NCBI GenBank assembly: GCA_002973575.1
Contig: PVEQ01000011.1
Span: forward strand, 1 to 64,000
Origin: Sediminibacterium magnilacihabitans
Lineage (GTDB): Bacteria; Bacteroidota; Bacteroidia; Chitinophagales; Chitinophagaceae
DNA length: 64,000 bases
Direction: 5' to 3'
A program made the translations under genes and the position numbers. Shown one piece after another: positions 55,315-63,462 of the stretch. The notes beneath the pieces are model-generated. The model was not told the origin of the DNA. It saw only the letters and a program-made list of their open reading frames with translations, and searched no databases. Each line of letters begins with the position of its first letter. Within the stretch, counting starts at the first letter, position 1.

Positions 55315-55393
55315 CGTCATCCTGAGCGAGCGAAGCGAGTCGAAGGAGCTGCTGAATGCTTCGTGAGGCCCCTCGGCTACGCTCGGGGTGACG
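55315..55393. repeat. CGTCATCC palindromic element, copy 9 (simple form), in dcw
   Basis: A 79-bp element from CGTCATCCTGAGCGAGCG to CGGGGTGACG. It is 79 of the 100 nt between ftsL and ftsI. The central part (GCTTCGTGAGGCC) deviates from the other copies, so it is probably an older or mutated copy. Confidence 0.85.
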
Positions 55394-55404
55394 TTTTTTT
55401 ATAT

Positions 55405-55725
55405 TTACTTTTCTGCTTTTAATCGTTGCGGCATTTCCCTCACTACTTTCAAACCCAATGGCTCAGCCGCTTTCACCACCTGTTCTTCTTCACTTCTGTA
55501 CATCACTTCACTCTTGATCGTTTTGTATTCGTATTGCAGTTCTTTCAGTTCACTGGCGGTGCTGTTGATCTTGCGCATGGTTCTGTCTGCCAGGTGACCG
55601 TTTGCGATGTATGCTACAGCCAATACCGACAAGAACAGGAAGAAGGGAATATTCTTCGTGATCCACTGGTAATTCAATAACCCTTTGAAGGGGTTCTTGT
55701 TGGCAATATTGTTCGTTTTTTCCAT
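55405..55725 (-). CDS. ftsL: FtsL-like divisome protein
   Basis: This 106-residue bitopic protein has one membrane segment (ITKNIPFFLFLSVLAVAYIA, about 22-41) followed by a periplasmic coiled coil (LKELQYEYKTIKSEVMYRSEEEQVVKAAEPLGL). Size, topology and position between rsmH and ftsI identify it as FtsL (Bacteroidota FtsL-related group), which is poorly conserved in sequence. FtsL pairs with FtsB and activates FtsW-FtsI. It is flanked on both sides by palindromic elements (copies 9 and 10). Confidence 0.85.
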   Translation of the reverse strand: MEKTNNIANKNPFKGLLNYQWITKNIPFFLFLSVLAVAYIANGHLADRTMRKINSTASELKELQYEYKTIKSEVMYRSEEEQVVKAAEPLGLKVVREMPQRLKAEK

Positions 55726-55738
55726 GTTTCATTCTTAT

Positions 55739-55818
55739 CGTCATCCTGAGCGAGCGAAGCGAGTCGAAGGACCTGCTTGAAAGCTCGGTCAGCTCCCTCG
55801 ACTACGCTCGGGATGACG
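55739..55818. repeat. CGTCATCC palindromic element, copy 10 (simple form), in dcw
   Basis: An 80-bp element from CGTCATCCTGAGCGAGCG to GCTCGGGATGACG. It is 80 of the 100 nt between rsmH and ftsL. Its flanks are T-rich on both sides. Confidence 0.85.
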
Positions 55819-55825
55819 TTCTATT

Positions 55826-56731
55826 TTATACTCGCTCCGCCACTCTTAACTTCGCACTCCTGCTCCTACTGTTTCTTTTCAACTCTTCATCATTTGCAGT
55901 GATTGGTTTTTTAGTAATCACTTTCAGCACTTCTTCCTTCACCACAGGCAATAGCGGGTTATCGGGCGTTTCATCGAAACTTCCCTGGCGGAAAAAATTC
56001 TTCACCATCCTGTCTTCTATGGAATGAAAAGTGATGATGGCTACACGGCCACCCGGTTTCAACACAGCAGGGACCTGCTGTAACATTTCCTGTAATGCAC
56101 CCATTTCGTCGTTCACTTCCATCCGGAGAGCCTGGAATACCTGCGCCAGGTACTTATTGGGATTTCCCTTTACTACCGGAGCGATCAGTGATTTGAACTG
56201 TTCAATAGTGGCAACATGCAAATGATTTCTTTGTTGTACGATCTGGCGCGCCAGTGTTTTGGCATTCGACACTTCACCGTATTGCTCAAACAATTTGTGC
56301 AGCCGTTGCTCAGTGTAGGTGCGAATAATATCAGCAGCAGATACTTGCTGCCGCCTGTCCATACGCATATCGAGCGGACCGGCAAAGCGCGTTGAAAAGC
56401 CGCGGTCGCCTTCGTCGAACTGGTGACTGCTCACACCCAGGTCGGCCAGCACACCATCTACTGCAGTCACTTTATGCAATCGCAAAAAACGTTGCAGGTG
56501 ACGAAAATTCTGCGGCACAAAAACCACGCGTTCATCGTTCGAAATATTTCGCTGCGCATCTGCATCCTGGTCAAACGCAAACAATTTCCCGTTTTCGTTC
56601 AACTGTTCCAGGATACCCCTGCTATGCCCACCGCCGCCAAACGTACAGTCGACATAAATCCCTTCGGGGTTGATACGCAACCCTTCCATGGTTTCATGAT
56701 ACAACACTGGAATGTGATAATCGCTTTTCAT
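55826..56731 (-). CDS. rsmH: 16S rRNA (cytosine-1402-N4)-methyltransferase RsmH (MraW)
   Basis: RsmH methylates C1402 of 16S rRNA in the decoding centre. The 301-residue protein has the N-terminal HIPVLYHETMEGL, the SAM-binding DCTFGGGGHSRGILEQL, VDGVLADLGVSSHQFDEGDRGFSTRF and the C-terminal GGRVAIITFHSIEDRMVKNFF. All family motifs and the length are normal. It is the second gene of the dcw cluster, between mraZ and ftsL, the standard position. Elements 10 and 11 lie on its two sides. Confidence 0.97.
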   Translation of the reverse strand: MKSDYHIPVLYHETMEGLRINPEGIYVDCTFGGGGHSRGILEQLNENGKLFAFDQDADAQRNISNDERVVFVPQNFRHLQRFLRLHKVTAVDGVLADLGVSSHQFDEGDRGFSTRFAGPLDMRMDRRQQVSAADIIRTYTEQRLHKLFEQYGEVSNAKTLARQIVQQRNHLHVATIEQFKSLIAPVVKGNPNKYLAQVFQALRMEVNDEMGALQEMLQQVPAVLKPGGRVAIITFHSIEDRMVKNFFRQGSFDETPDNPLLPVVKEEVLKVITKKPITANDEELKRNSRSRSAKLRVAERV

Positions 56732-56744
56732 AATTAATTCTGAT

Positions 56745-56824
56745 CGTCATCCCGAGCGTAGCCGAGGGACCTGCCCGAACCTTCAAGCAGCTCCTTCGAC
56801 TCGCTTCGCTCGCTCAGGATGACG
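56745..56824. repeat. CGTCATCC palindromic element, copy 11 (simple form), in dcw
   Basis: An 80-bp element from CGTCATCCCGAGCGTAGCC to CTCAGGATGACG, in the opposite orientation to copies 9 and 10. It is 80 of the 107 nt between mraZ and rsmH. Confidence 0.85.
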
Positions 56825-56838
56825 TGCATATGGAGCCA

Positions 56839-57288
56839 TTATTTAATTTCCTTCATCACGTCGTGAGCCAGATCACTGAATCCTTCCGGAGAAAAATCCT
56901 CAAAGAGCTGTTTGTACTTACCTGCATCCCAGATCTCAAACCGGTCAAGGGCCGCGGCCAGGACAATATCCTTGCTCAGGCCGGCGAACTCCTTCAGCGA
57001 AGCGGGTAGCAACATACGGCCGGCGCTATCGAGCTCCACCTCTGTTGCTCCGCCCAGGAACTGACGACGGAATTGGCGTACCTTGGGATCGAAATCATTC
57101 AACTGGCTGATCTTGGCAATGATCAATTCCCAACTTTTGAGCGGGTACAGCGTGAGGCATTTTTCGAAACCACGGCTGATGATGAAACGCCCTTCCCCCT
57201 CCGGTAACTGTTTTTTCAGTCCGCCGGGAAGCAGGAAGCGACCTTTCGCATCTACCGTAGCCTCATATTCGCCGTGAAAACCGTTCAT
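56839..57288 (-). CDS. mraZ: Transcriptional regulator MraZ
   Basis: MraZ is an AbrB/SpoVT-fold DNA-binding protein that controls the dcw operon it heads. The 149-residue protein has two SpoVT-AbrB halves: GEYEATVDAKGRFLLPGGLKKQL (first) and ATEVELDSAGRMLLPASLKEFAGL (second). The start MNGFHGEYEA is chosen because it matches family N-termini. An in-frame ATG at 57369 would place the operator repeats inside the gene. Four direct repeats with MraZ-box features (57311-57350) lie 23-62 nt upstream of the ATG, so autoregulation is expected. Confidence 0.95.
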   Translation of the reverse strand: MNGFHGEYEATVDAKGRFLLPGGLKKQLPEGEGRFIISRGFEKCLTLYPLKSWELIIAKISQLNDFDPKVRQFRRQFLGGATEVELDSAGRMLLPASLKEFAGLSKDIVLAAALDRFEIWDAGKYKQLFEDFSPEGFSDLAHDVMKEIK

Positions 57289-57310
57289 TTGTTGATAAAT
57301 ATTACCAAGA

Positions 57311-57350
57311 TTACCACTTGTTGACACAAAATAACACTTTTTCCCACTTT
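57311..57350 (-). promoter_or_regulatory. Predicted MraZ operator: four GTG repeats with 10-bp period
   Basis: On the minus strand the sequence reads as four consecutive 10-mers, GTGGGAAAAA, GTGTTATTTT, GTGTCAACAA and GTGGTAATCT. GTGnnA therefore recurs exactly every 10 bp on one face of the helix. MraZ of E. coli binds TGGG repeats and mollicute MraZ binds AAAGTG repeats, both as direct repeats with about 10-bp spacing upstream of mraZ. Position and periodicity match. The boxes span 23-62 nt before the mraZ start, so binding would cover the promoter. Confidence 0.75.
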
Positions 57351-57375
57351 TAGCGAAAAAATGGGACATTTGTAT

Positions 57376-57384
57376 TTATCCACA
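57376..57384 (+). promoter_or_regulatory. Single perfect DnaA-box match (TTATCCACA)
   Basis: TTATCCACA equals the strongest DnaA-box consensus. It lies between the MraZ repeats and queA, in the divergent region upstream of the dcw cluster. There is no second perfect box nearby and no AT-rich unwinding region of an origin. It may be chance, or DnaA control of the division cluster. Confidence 0.35.
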
Positions 57385-57527
57385 AAAAGCATAAGCCCCA
57401 AAGGCTTACAGGCGTTGAATTTGCTCGATTTTCGGGCATTTCACCCCTGCGCAAACTGTGAATTAGTGTGAATAACCGGTGAATTACCGCCTCTTTTATG
57501 TGATTAACCTCATCAGGACCACGTTTT

Positions 57528-58754
57528 ATGCATCCAAAAGCATTGTCCATACTGGATTTTACCTATACCCTGCCGGATGACCGCATCGCCCGATTCCCGC
57601 TGGAAGCGCGTGACCAGAGCCGGCTCCTGGTATACCGTGGCGGCCAGATCAGTGAAACGGTTTATGCTTCACTGGCCGGGGAATTGCCCGGGGGCAGTCT
57701 GCTGGTCTTCAACAACACCAAAGTGGTGGAGGCACGCCTGCTGTTTCAGAAAAATACCGGTAGTATCATAGAGATATTCTGCCTGGAGCCGCACGAGCAG
57801 TATCCCGATATTACTTCAGCCATGCTGGAGAAAGGAAAAGTGTGGTGGAAATGCCTGGTAGGCGGCGCAAAAAAATGGAAAGAACCGGTGCTGCACAAAG
57901 CACTCAGTGACTCTGGTATTGTTTTATCGGCAAAAAAAATTGAGCAGCGAGCCGATCATTATATCATTGAATTGAGCTGGAGCGATGAAACGCTTTCATT
58001 TGCAGAATTGTTGCACATGGCAGGCGCATTGCCTTTGCCTCCCTATCTGAACCGGGCTGCGGAAGAAAGCGATAAAGAACGTTACCAAACCATCTATGCC
58101 AGGTACGATGGTTCTGTAGCAGCGCCCACTGCCGGCCTGCATTTTACAGATGCGGTATTTGCGTCGCTCTCGCAAAAAAACATCCGTCACGAATTCGTTA
58201 CGTTGCATGTAGGAGCTGGTACTTTCAAACCCGTGAAATCGGCCACCATGGAAGAACACGATATGCACGCTGAATTCATTGATGTGCCTCTATCTGTGAT
58301 CGAAAAATTATTGCAACAATGGCCTGATACCATTGTTCCTGTAGGTACTACTTCTCTGCGAACCATTGAAAGTCTTTATTGGTTAGGAGTGAAAACGATA
58401 TTGCATCCGGATATACAACCAGCTGCGTTGCATCTTACCCAATGGGAGCCTTACCAGTTGAAGCATGAAGCTATCAGTCCATCACTTGCTTTACAATCTT
58501 TGATCAATTGGATGCAACAACATCAATTGCAAAAGTTGTTGACCAAAACACAGATCATCATGGCGCCCGGCTACCAACTAAAAATAGCCAAGGGACTTAT
58601 CACCAATTTTCATCAGCCGCAGTCTACATTGCTATTGCTTGTTGCAGCTATTGTAGGAGATGATTGGAAGCGCATATACAACTATGCATTGGAGCATGGG
58701 TTCAGGTTCTTAAGCTATGGCGATGGATGTTTGTTGATGTCAGACATTGTTTAA
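57528..58754 (+). CDS. queA: tRNA preQ1(34) S-adenosylmethionine ribosyltransferase-isomerase QueA
   Basis: QueA transfers the ribosyl part of SAM to preQ1 in tRNA to form epoxyqueuosine. The 408-residue protein has YTLPDDRIARFPLEARDQSRLLVYR, the core VFNNTKVVEARLLF, the conserved GAPTAGLHFT-type segment VAAPTAGLHFTDAVFASL, HVGAGTFKPV and the C-terminal LITNFHQPQSTLLLLVAAI. It is longer than the E. coli enzyme (about 356) because of extra residues in the middle, a common Bacteroidota form. It is divergent from mraZ. Its 3' end overlaps the stop of the leftward kinase gene by 15 nt. queE is in the same window but 40 kb away. Confidence 0.96.
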   Translation: MHPKALSILDFTYTLPDDRIARFPLEARDQSRLLVYRGGQISETVYASLAGELPGGSLLVFNNTKVVEARLLFQKNTGSIIEIFCLEPHEQYPDITSAMLEKGKVWWKCLVGGAKKWKEPVLHKALSDSGIVLSAKKIEQRADHYIIELSWSDETLSFAELLHMAGALPLPPYLNRAAEESDKERYQTIYARYDGSVAAPTAGLHFTDAVFASLSQKNIRHEFVTLHVGAGTFKPVKSATMEEHDMHAEFIDVPLSVIEKLLQQWPDTIVPVGTTSLRTIESLYWLGVKTILHPDIQPAALHLTQWEPYQLKHEAISPSLALQSLINWMQQHQLQKLLTKTQIIMAPGYQLKIAKGLITNFHQPQSTLLLLVAAIVGDDWKRIYNYALEHGFRFLSYGDGCLLMSDIV

Positions 58755-60068
58755 CGGCATCTCAATAGTAAAACTACTTCCCTGTCCTACTACACTTTCT
58801 ACTTTGATCTTTCCTTTGTGCCCATCAATCACGGTTTTCACATAGTTCATACCGAGGCCAAATCCTTTTACGTTGTGCAGGTTACCGGTATGCGCGCGAT
58901 AGAATTTTTCGAAAATACGTTTGAGCGTTTCTTTACTCATACCAATGCCATTGTCTTCAATCCTGATCACCAGGTAATTGGTTGTACTATGGGTAGATAT
59001 TTTGATTTGCAGTTTTTCTTTTGAATACTTGATGGCATTGTCTACCAGGTTGGAGATCATATTGGTGAAATGCACTTCATCGGCCAACACCAGGTCGTTC
59101 TTTGCGTTGAGCAACAAACTGGATGCGCCTTGTTTCTCTTCCAGTTGCAGCTGGTAGTTGTCCATCGTGCGCCGGATGATCTCGTGCACATGCAGTTGAC
59201 TCAGGTGGAGGTTCAGTTCCTGCCTTTCTGAAATAGCGGCCTGCAGTATGGTTTCCACGTGTTTGTTCATCCGCCTGTTCTCTTCTTTGATGATGCCGCT
59301 GAAATACTGCATCTTATCGGGATCGCGTTGTACTTTTTCATTTCTCAATGCATCCACCGCCAGTGAAATGGTAGCCAGCGGCGTTTTGAATTCGTGCGTC
59401 ATGTTGTTGATGAAATCACTCTTGATCTCACTCAGTTTTTTCTGATTGAGCAGGGTCTTCACTGTTACATAAAATGCAGCGATGATCACGATCATGAACA
59501 ATGCAGCGCCAAACACTACCCATCGTTGCGATTTCCATACCTGGTATTTGAAACCGGGGAATACAATCACCAGATGTTCGAAAGAAGCCAGTCCTTCCAT
59601 ATCCGTTCCACTATCCGGGATGATGGGAACAATCAATTGCCGGTTATTAATTGTATCATCGCTTTCCTTTTCAAAATTAGTCGTTCCCATTTCGAAATCG
59701 GCATTGCTATTCAGCACAGCAAACTCGAACCTGGTATTCTTGATCTCTTCAATATCAAATGCCCTGTTTAGCCGGTTGGTTACATCCTGGAGAGAGAACT
59801 TTTCTTTGATAGTCAACGGTCTCGGCACATACAACGGGAATTCGGAACCTAAGCGCATTCCGCCCCTACGTTGGGGGCGTATGCTCTGGCCACCATATAC
59901 TACTTTACTCATATCATTGGCCACTGTAGCTGCTACTTCATTTAGCTTGGTAAGCAATTGTGCTTCTCGCAGTTGCAAGAGGTTACGCAGCCAGGATACC
60001 TGCAGCCAGATCAATCCGAAGAGCGACAGGGTAATGAGTATGATGATGACCGGGAAAGTTTTTTTCAT
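58740..60068 (-). CDS. Membrane sensor histidine kinase
   Basis: This 442-residue inner-membrane kinase has two membrane helices (about 5-24 and 183-203) that flank a periplasmic domain of about 155 residues. The HisKA segment is NNMTHEFKTPLATISL (phosphoacceptor His225), and the HATPase region carries N (NLVDNAIKYSK), G1 (EDNGIGMS), F (FEKFY) and G2 (GFGLGMNY) boxes. The sensor domain is not a recognised family. No response regulator is encoded next to it, so it is an orphan kinase here. A consensus promoter core lies 5 nt before its ATG. Its 3' end overlaps the queA 3' end by 15 nt. Confidence 0.93.
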   Translation of the reverse strand: MKKTFPVIIILITLSLFGLIWLQVSWLRNLLQLREAQLLTKLNEVAATVANDMSKVVYGGQSIRPQRRGGMRLGSEFPLYVPRPLTIKEKFSLQDVTNRLNRAFDIEEIKNTRFEFAVLNSNADFEMGTTNFEKESDDTINNRQLIVPIIPDSGTDMEGLASFEHLVIVFPGFKYQVWKSQRWVVFGAALFMIVIIAAFYVTVKTLLNQKKLSEIKSDFINNMTHEFKTPLATISLAVDALRNEKVQRDPDKMQYFSGIIKEENRRMNKHVETILQAAISERQELNLHLSQLHVHEIIRRTMDNYQLQLEEKQGASSLLLNAKNDLVLADEVHFTNMISNLVDNAIKYSKEKLQIKISTHSTTNYLVIRIEDNGIGMSKETLKRIFEKFYRAHTGNLHNVKGFGLGMNYVKTVIDGHKGKIKVESVVGQGSSFTIEMPLNNV

Positions 60069-60073
60069 TGCAG

Positions 60074-60081
60074 CAAATATA
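60074..60081 (-). promoter_or_regulatory. Promoter core TATATTTG before the kinase gene
   Basis: An exact minus-strand match to TAnnTTTG, ending 5 nt (CTGCA) before the kinase ATG. It predicts an mRNA with almost no leader. Confidence 0.6.
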
Positions 60082-60109
60082 ACAGGATCAGGGTTTATGT
60101 AAAATGTTG

Positions 60110-60117
60110 TAACTTTT
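60110..60117 (+). promoter_or_regulatory. Near-consensus promoter core TAACTTTT before yqgE
   Basis: One mismatch to TAnnTTTG, ending 4 nt before the ATG at 60122. It repeats the divergent compact layout of the guaB/MFS and Nif3/aminotransferase pairs. Confidence 0.4.
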
Positions 60118-60121
60118 CCTT

Positions 60122-60673
60122 ATGACTTCTCCCACGCCCGGTATATTGTTGATCTCAGACCCTTTTTTGAAGGACCCTAATTTTACCCGAACGGTGGTAT
60201 TGCTTTGCGAGCACCAGGACGAAGGCAGTTTCGGATTCGTGCTCAATAAAACCCTCGATGCCAAACTGGAGGATGTGGTCAAAGAAGCGGAGGGACTTGA
60301 TCTTCCGCTTTACGAAGGTGGCCCTGTTCAGAAAAACACCCTGCATTTCCTGCATCGCCAGCCGGGTCTTATACCGGGCGGAACAGAAGTGATCAAAGGC
60401 GTGTATTGGGGTGGGGATTTTGAAGAAGTGCTGGGACAGCTGCGGGAAGGCAGTTTAGATACGGATGATATCCGTTTTTTCATTGGCTACAGCGGCTGGA
60501 GCGCCGGGCAATTGAATGATGAACTGGAACAAAAAACATGGATCACGCGGCAGGCGAATTTGAATTTGGTTTTCCATCATGATAAAGACCTGGTATGGCA
60601 GGAGGCCCTCAAAGAGCTGGGCGGCGAATACCGGCAAATGATCAATTACCCCATCGATCCTCAATTAAATTAA
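60122..60673 (+). CDS. YqgE/AlgH family protein
   Basis: This 183-residue cytosolic protein of the YqgE/AlgH (UPF0301) family begins TPGILLISDPFLKDPNFTRTVVLLCEHQDEGSFGFVLNK. It has YEGGPVQKNTLHFLHR and FFIGYSGWSAGQLNDELEQKTW, the family hallmarks. The function is unsettled, although AlgH was first linked to alginate regulation in Pseudomonas. It is a single-gene unit, divergent from the kinase gene. It is followed by two GCTTAAGC palindromes, of which the first lies 4 nt past the stop and may end transcription. Confidence 0.93.
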   Translation: MTSPTPGILLISDPFLKDPNFTRTVVLLCEHQDEGSFGFVLNKTLDAKLEDVVKEAEGLDLPLYEGGPVQKNTLHFLHRQPGLIPGGTEVIKGVYWGGDFEEVLGQLREGSLDTDDIRFFIGYSGWSAGQLNDELEQKTWITRQANLNLVFHHDKDLVWQEALKELGGEYRQMINYPIDPQLN

Positions 60674-60676
60674 AAT

Positions 60677-60750
60677 GCCTGGGGCTTAAGCCCCAGGCAA
60701 AGATTTGAATAATGATTTTTATTTTGCCCTGGGCTTAAGCCCAGGGCAAA
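60677..60750. repeat. GCTTAAGC palindrome doublet, left of the lysine-rich gene
   Basis: Two perfect palindromes lie 49 bp apart: a 22-bp one (60677-60698, core GGGGCTTAAGCCCC) and a 28-bp one (60723-60750, core TGGGCTTAAGCCCA). About 25 AT-rich bases separate them. Each can form a strong hairpin on either strand and may terminate the leftward small gene and the rightward yqgE. Confidence 0.85.
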
Positions 60751-60786
60751 GAGGCAAAGAAGCAAATTGAATAATAATTTTATTTA

Positions 60787-61029
60787 TTATTTGTTCCCTT
60801 TTTTCTCGCTCTTTTCATCTTTATCGTGCTTGTGATGCTTTTTCATATCCTCTTTCTTGTCTTCTTTTTTATCCTCTTTCATATCTTTCTTCCACTCTTT
60901 TTTGTCCTTCATCTTGTCTTTTTTCCATTCTTTCTTCTCTTGTTTAGGAGTTTCTTTTTTACCTTCCTGTGCCATTACCGGAACAACAAAAAAAGCGGCC
61001 AGAACTGTTAATGCAAAAAGTTTTTTCAT
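60787..61029 (-). CDS. Small lysine-rich secreted protein
   Basis: This 80-residue protein has a clear Sec signal peptide (MKKLFALTVLAAFFVVPVMAQ). The mature part is almost only Lys, Glu, Asp, Met and Trp with repeated KKEWKKD, KEDKKED and HKHDKDE units, ending KSEKKGNK. The highly charged, low-complexity mature region suggests a disordered, soluble periplasmic or secreted polypeptide. The His-rich part (KKHHKHDKDEK) may bind metal. The family is not recognised beyond similar short lysine-rich Bacteroidota proteins. It stands alone, flanked by palindrome doublets on both sides. Confidence 0.75.
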   Translation of the reverse strand: MKKLFALTVLAAFFVVPVMAQEGKKETPKQEKKEWKKDKMKDKKEWKKDMKEDKKEDKKEDMKKHHKHDKDEKSEKKGNK

Positions 61030-61129
61030 GGTACAATCGTTTTAAGGGTTTAATTAAGACGCTTAAATTACCCTTTCAAAATCTCCTTTCAAACCAGATT
61101 TATTTGAATTAGGCTTTTTTTAACAGAAA

Positions 61130-61198
61130 GCCCAGGGCTTAAGCCCTGGGCAAAATTAAATGATCATTTTATTTTTGCTCCTGGCTTAAGCCAGGGGC
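61130..61198. repeat. GCTTAAGC palindrome doublet, right of the lysine-rich gene
   Basis: A perfect 22-bp palindrome (61130-61151, core AGGGCTTAAGCCCT) and a second one (61177-61198, core CTGGCTTAAGCCAG, one mismatch outside) lie 47 bp apart, again with AT-rich bases between. The doublet lies 30 nt downstream of the atpC stop and may terminate the atpD-atpC transcript. Confidence 0.85.
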
Positions 61199-61228
61199 AA
61201 TGAATTAGATTATTAATGAAAGATTACA

Positions 61229-61474
61229 TTATTCGCAACCTTCTACAAGCACAGTCACTTTGTTATTCAGGACCTCTACAAATCCGCTCTGGATCTTGTA
61301 GCTCTCGGTGCTGTTCTTGTCTTTCAGAATTTTGAGTTGTCCTTTTCCCAATGCGCTTACCAACGGAGCATGCTTATCCAATACTTCGAACAACCCTGTG
61401 ATACCGGGCAGTTGAACACCCAGCACATCACCGCTGTATACTTTTTTATCGGGAGTCAGTATTTCTAAAATCAT
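61229..61474 (-). CDS. atpC: F-type ATP synthase epsilon subunit AtpC (short form)
   Basis: AtpC is the epsilon subunit of the central stalk of F1. The 81-residue protein has only the N-terminal beta-sandwich (ILEILTPDKKVYSGDVLGVQLPGITGLFEVLDKHAPLVSALGKG). It lacks the C-terminal two-helix domain that inhibits the enzyme in E. coli; the short form is normal for Bacteroidota. It lies 5 nt after atpD. The other ATP synthase genes are not in this window, consistent with the split atpDC arrangement of the phylum. Confidence 0.95.
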   Translation of the reverse strand: MILEILTPDKKVYSGDVLGVQLPGITGLFEVLDKHAPLVSALGKGQLKILKDKNSTESYKIQSGFVEVLNNKVTVLVEGCE

Positions 61475-61479
61475 AATTA

Positions 61480-63006
<1,527 letters not shown>

Positions 63007-63025
63007 TTAAATTTCGAATTGGCCG

Positions 63026-63033
63026 CAAAAGTA
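63026..63033 (-). promoter_or_regulatory. Promoter core TACTTTTG before atpD
   Basis: An exact minus-strand match to TAnnTTTG, 40 nt before the atpD ATG. It predicts a leader of about 35 nt, unlike the leaderless group. Confidence 0.6.
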
Positions 63034-63079
63034 GGGAAAATGTCTGATGGATGTGTAGGGAATAAGGGATTTTTTCGAT

Positions 63080-63194
63080 CGTCATCCCGAGCAACGTCAC
63101 CCTGAGCGAGCGAAGCGAGTCGAAGGGGCAGCCGAGGGATCTGCCCGAACCCGCCAGCAGGTCCTTCGACTCGCTTCGCTCGCTCAGGATGACG
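63080..63194. repeat. CGTCATCC palindromic element, copy 12 (nested form)
   Basis: The outer arm CGTCATCCCGAG is interrupted by an inner arm (CGTCACCCTGAGCGAGCG), and the element ends CTCAGGATGACG at 63194. The stop codon of the leftward 92-residue gene lies within it. It is in inverted orientation relative to copies 1 and 5. Confidence 0.85.
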
Positions 63195-63462
63195 GCGTCG
63201 ATGACGGGCCTAAAAACTTGTCCAGCAGCTTGTAAACCACCTTTTTCCCCATCCGCAGCGCCACCGATGCCAGGCGGTTTCCCAGGAACATCGGCACGGC
63301 TGCTTCTATCATGGTTTGGGCGGCGGCTTCGGGGAGCTGTTCCCAGCGTTCTTCCAGGTCTTCTTCCCGCTTCCTGATGCGCTGTTTCACCAGCGATACA
63401 GCCCTTTGCAGGTCTTCCTGGTTGCGGATGGGCATCTGTTGTATGGGATCAGTCACGGTCAT
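63184..63462 (-). CDS. Small protein of unknown function, C-terminus supplied by a repeat element
   Basis: This 92-residue protein is rich in Arg/Glu helices in its N-terminal half (LVKQRIRKREEDLEERWEQLPEAAAQ). A more hydrophobic middle (AVPMFLGNRLASVALRMGKKVVYKLLDKFL) and a short tail (GPSSTPSS) follow. No family is recognised. It overlaps the upstream holin-like gene by 14 nt, so the two are coupled. The last codons and the TGA come from the palindromic element (copy 12), so the original C-terminus was probably replaced or extended when the element inserted. Confidence 0.7.
   Translation of the reverse strand: MTVTDPIQQMPIRNQEDLQRAVSLVKQRIRKREEDLEERWEQLPEAAAQTMIEAAVPMFLGNRLASVALRMGKKVVYKLLDKFLGPSSTPSS

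Noticed and set aside
57289..57527. The mraZ-queA intergenic region as a replication origin
   Set aside because: Only one perfect DnaA box is present. There is no dnaA, no cluster of boxes and no repeat array typical of an origin.
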